The notes under the pieces were generated by a model. It did not search any database, was not told where the DNA came from, and was given only the letters and a program-made list of their open reading frames with translations. The position numbers and the translations under genes were made by a program. From the NCBI GenBank assembly GCA_030616565.1, contig JAUWXC010000035.1, positions 1-7,046 of the forward strand: a stretch of DNA of 7,046 nucleotides, read 5' to 3'. Origin of the DNA: Methanocellales archaeon. Its GTDB lineage: Archaea; Halobacteriota; UBA148; JAUWXC01. This document shows, one piece after another, positions 5,958 through 7,046 of this stretch. The stretch's first letter is position 1. The number at the start of each line of letters is the position of its first letter.

Positions 5958-6974
5958 ATGGCACACGAAATCACGGAGAGGGTAAAGCGGGACCCGGAAG
6001 GTTTCATCGAATTCGACAGAAAAGGTGCGACGGTAGTTCAACTTGGTCCCATAAGAGTTGCAATAGCGCGCCCACCGTTCTCGGATGGAATTGAAATCAC
6101 GGCCGTACGTCCCATTGCAAAGGTAAGTTTGGACGATTACAGGCTCAGTGAAGAGCTTAAAGCGAGACTGATTGAGAAGCAAAGGGGGACTCTCATCGCA
6201 GGCCCTCCTGGCGCAGGGAAATCCACTTTTGCTGCTGGCGTGGCAGAATTCTTGCAAGAGGAGGGTTATGTTGTGAAAACCATGGAGTCGCCTAGAGATT
6301 TGCAGGTATCAGATGCGATCACGCAGTATTCTCCCTTGGGAGGCAGTATGGCGAGTACGGCCAACATCCTCCTTCTGGTCAGGCCGGATTACACGATCTA
6401 TGATGAGCTGCGCAAGACCTCTGACTTCCAGGTATTTGCGGACATGCGGTTGGCAGGCGTTGGAATGGTGGGCGTGGTGCATGCCAATAGAGCAATAGAT
6501 GCCCTGCAACGATTGATAGGCAGAATAGAGTTAGGAGTAATACCGCAGGTGGTCGATACCATCGTGTTCATCGACAAGGGCGAAGTTTCGCTGGTGTACA
6601 ATGTAGAATTCACGGTGAAGGTTCCATCCGGGATGATCGAGCAGGACCTATCGCGCCCGGTCATAGACGTGATTAACTTTGAGACTGCTCAAGTAGAATA
6701 CGAGGTTTATTCATATGGCGATCAGGTTGTGGTCATGCCAGTTGGCGAGGTGGGCAAGCCAGTGTGGAAACTAGCAGAAAAAGAAGTCCAGAAGGAGATT
6801 GGTAGGTATGTGCGTGGACCCATAGACGTGTTGATGATGTCAGACTCGAAGGCAATCGTCTACCTTGATCAGCGCGATATTCCTCGCGTTTTAGGCACAG
6901 GCGGCAGGACGATTGACAGGATTGAACGCGCTTTAGGCATCAGCATCGATGTCCATCCTGCCCAAGAGAGGTAA
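5958..6974 (+). CDS. ATPase-KH half of PINc/VapC-family ATPase
   Basis: 338 residues carrying the rest of the archaeal PIN-ATPase-KH protein. The segment [20 protein letters not shown] (23-42) and EITAVRP lead into a PilT/VirB11-like ATPase. The P-loop is intact (GPPGAGKST, 82-90). SPRDLQV (111-117), [27 protein letters not shown] (138-157, Asp149-Glu150 acidic pair), [18 protein letters not shown] (160-177) and [11 protein letters not shown] follow as in the family. A KH-type RNA-binding motif with loop GTGG (313-316) ends the protein ([20 protein letters not shown]). ATG 5958 is the first in-frame start after the amber codon, but no real Shine-Dalgarno precedes it (only GAG directly adjacent), unlike the neighbours. 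Separate initiation may be poor unless coupled to the upstream stop 6 bases away. It has the same frame as the PIN ORF, which argues that the two were or are one protein. Confidence 0.9.
   Translation: MAHEITERVKRDPEGFIEFDRKGATVVQLGPIRVAIARPPFSDGIEITAVRPIAKVSLDDYRLSEELKARLIEKQRGTLIAGPPGAGKSTFAAGVAEFLQEEGYVVKTMESPRDLQVSDAITQYSPLGGSMASTANILLLVRPDYTIYDELRKTSDFQVFADMRLAGVGMVGVVHANRAIDALQRLIGRIELGVIPQVVDTIVFIDKGEVSLVYNVEFTVKVPSGMIEQDLSRPVIDVINFETAQVEYEVYSYGDQVVVMPVGEVGKPVWKLAEKEVQKEIGRYVRGPIDVLMMSDSKAIVYLDQRDIPRVLGTGGRTIDRIERALGISIDVHPAQER
6966..6971 (+). promoter_or_regulatory. Ribosome binding site for the zinc-ribbon ORF
   Basis: GAGAGG ends 8 bases before ATG 6980 and overlaps the end of the ATPase-KH gene. 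It selects ATG 6980 over ATG 6975, whose frame stops after 20 codons. Confidence 0.6.
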
Positions 6975-6979
6975 ATGAG

Positions 6980-7046
6980 ATGGAAAAAATATGTCCAGAA
7001 TGCGGCGCGAGAATGTTCCTTTGGAAGTATAAACTGATAAATATCC
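6980..7046 (+). CDS. Zinc-ribbon protein, N-terminus only (cut by window edge)
   Basis: Twenty-two residues are visible, starting MEKICPECGARMFLWKYK, and the frame is open at the window end. The CPECG knuckle (Cys5 and Cys8) at the very N-terminus is half of a zinc ribbon; the second Cys pair would lie beyond the window. It starts 5 bases after the ATPase-KH stop with a good ribosome site, so it is probably the next gene of the same transcript. No family can be assigned from this length. Confidence 0.65.
   Translation, partial: MEKICPECGARMFLWKYKLINI

Noticed and set aside
5742..6257. 171-codon minus-strand ORF across the amber junction
   Set aside because: It is the antisense shadow of the PIN and ATPase genes, whose plus-strand proteins are clearly conserved; no ribosome site and no recognisable domain.
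6975..7037. Twenty-codon ORF from ATG 6975
   Set aside because: Out of frame with the CxxC protein, stops quickly, and its spacing to the ribosome site is short; ATG 6980 is better.
1..7046. CRISPR array, tRNA, rRNA or insertion sequence
   Set aside because: No regularly spaced repeats, cloverleaf, rRNA-like segment or transposase coding was seen on either strand.

Overview
The window is archaeal. It encodes an AglB-type oligosaccharyltransferase, an AglJ-like dolichyl-phosphate glycosyltransferase, a KaiC/RAD55-like protein, and the conserved archaeal PIN-ATPase-KH protein. It also has VapBC of the archaeal type and TATA boxes placed about 27-29 bases ahead of start codons. The gene set and moderate base composition suit a methanogen- or ANME-related euryarchaeon (Halobacteriota). 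That placement is an inference; no rRNA or tRNA is present to confirm it. Coding density is high and no gene-free stretch exceeds 300 bases.

Left part (1-4221): the window opens inside aglB, which lacks its N-terminus. A small accessory block follows. It holds a winged-helix regulator on the minus strand (1940-2290), a divergent unrecognised 89-residue protein (2346-2615), and a vapBC toxin-antitoxin pair (2694-3310). Eleven bases after vapC comes an AglJ-like GT2 glycosyltransferase (3322-4221). Two N-glycosylation genes therefore flank an AT-rich block of regulators and a toxin-antitoxin pair, and the glycosyltransferase may be read from the vapBC promoter.

Middle (4225-5044): a minus-strand KaiC-like RecA-fold protein ends 3 bases from the glycosyltransferase, tail to tail. 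Its Walker A motif has Ser-Glu in place of Lys-Ser/Thr, and the usual catalytic acidic pair is Asp-His, so it may be a non-hydrolysing pseudo-ATPase. It is divergent from hisI across a 58-base AT-rich promoter region.

Right part (5045-7046): a tight plus-strand run of hisI (histidine biosynthesis), a PIN-domain ORF overlapping hisI by 17 bases, an ATPase-KH ORF, and the start of a CxxC zinc-ribbon protein. The PIN and ATPase-KH ORFs are in the same reading frame, separated only by one TAG codon and two sense codons. The family is normally a single polypeptide. The gene is therefore interrupted by an in-frame amber codon that could be a nonsense mutation, a genuine split, a sequencing error, or a recoded (for example pyrrolysine) codon. 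This and the altered KaiC-like ATPase are the two observations most worth following.
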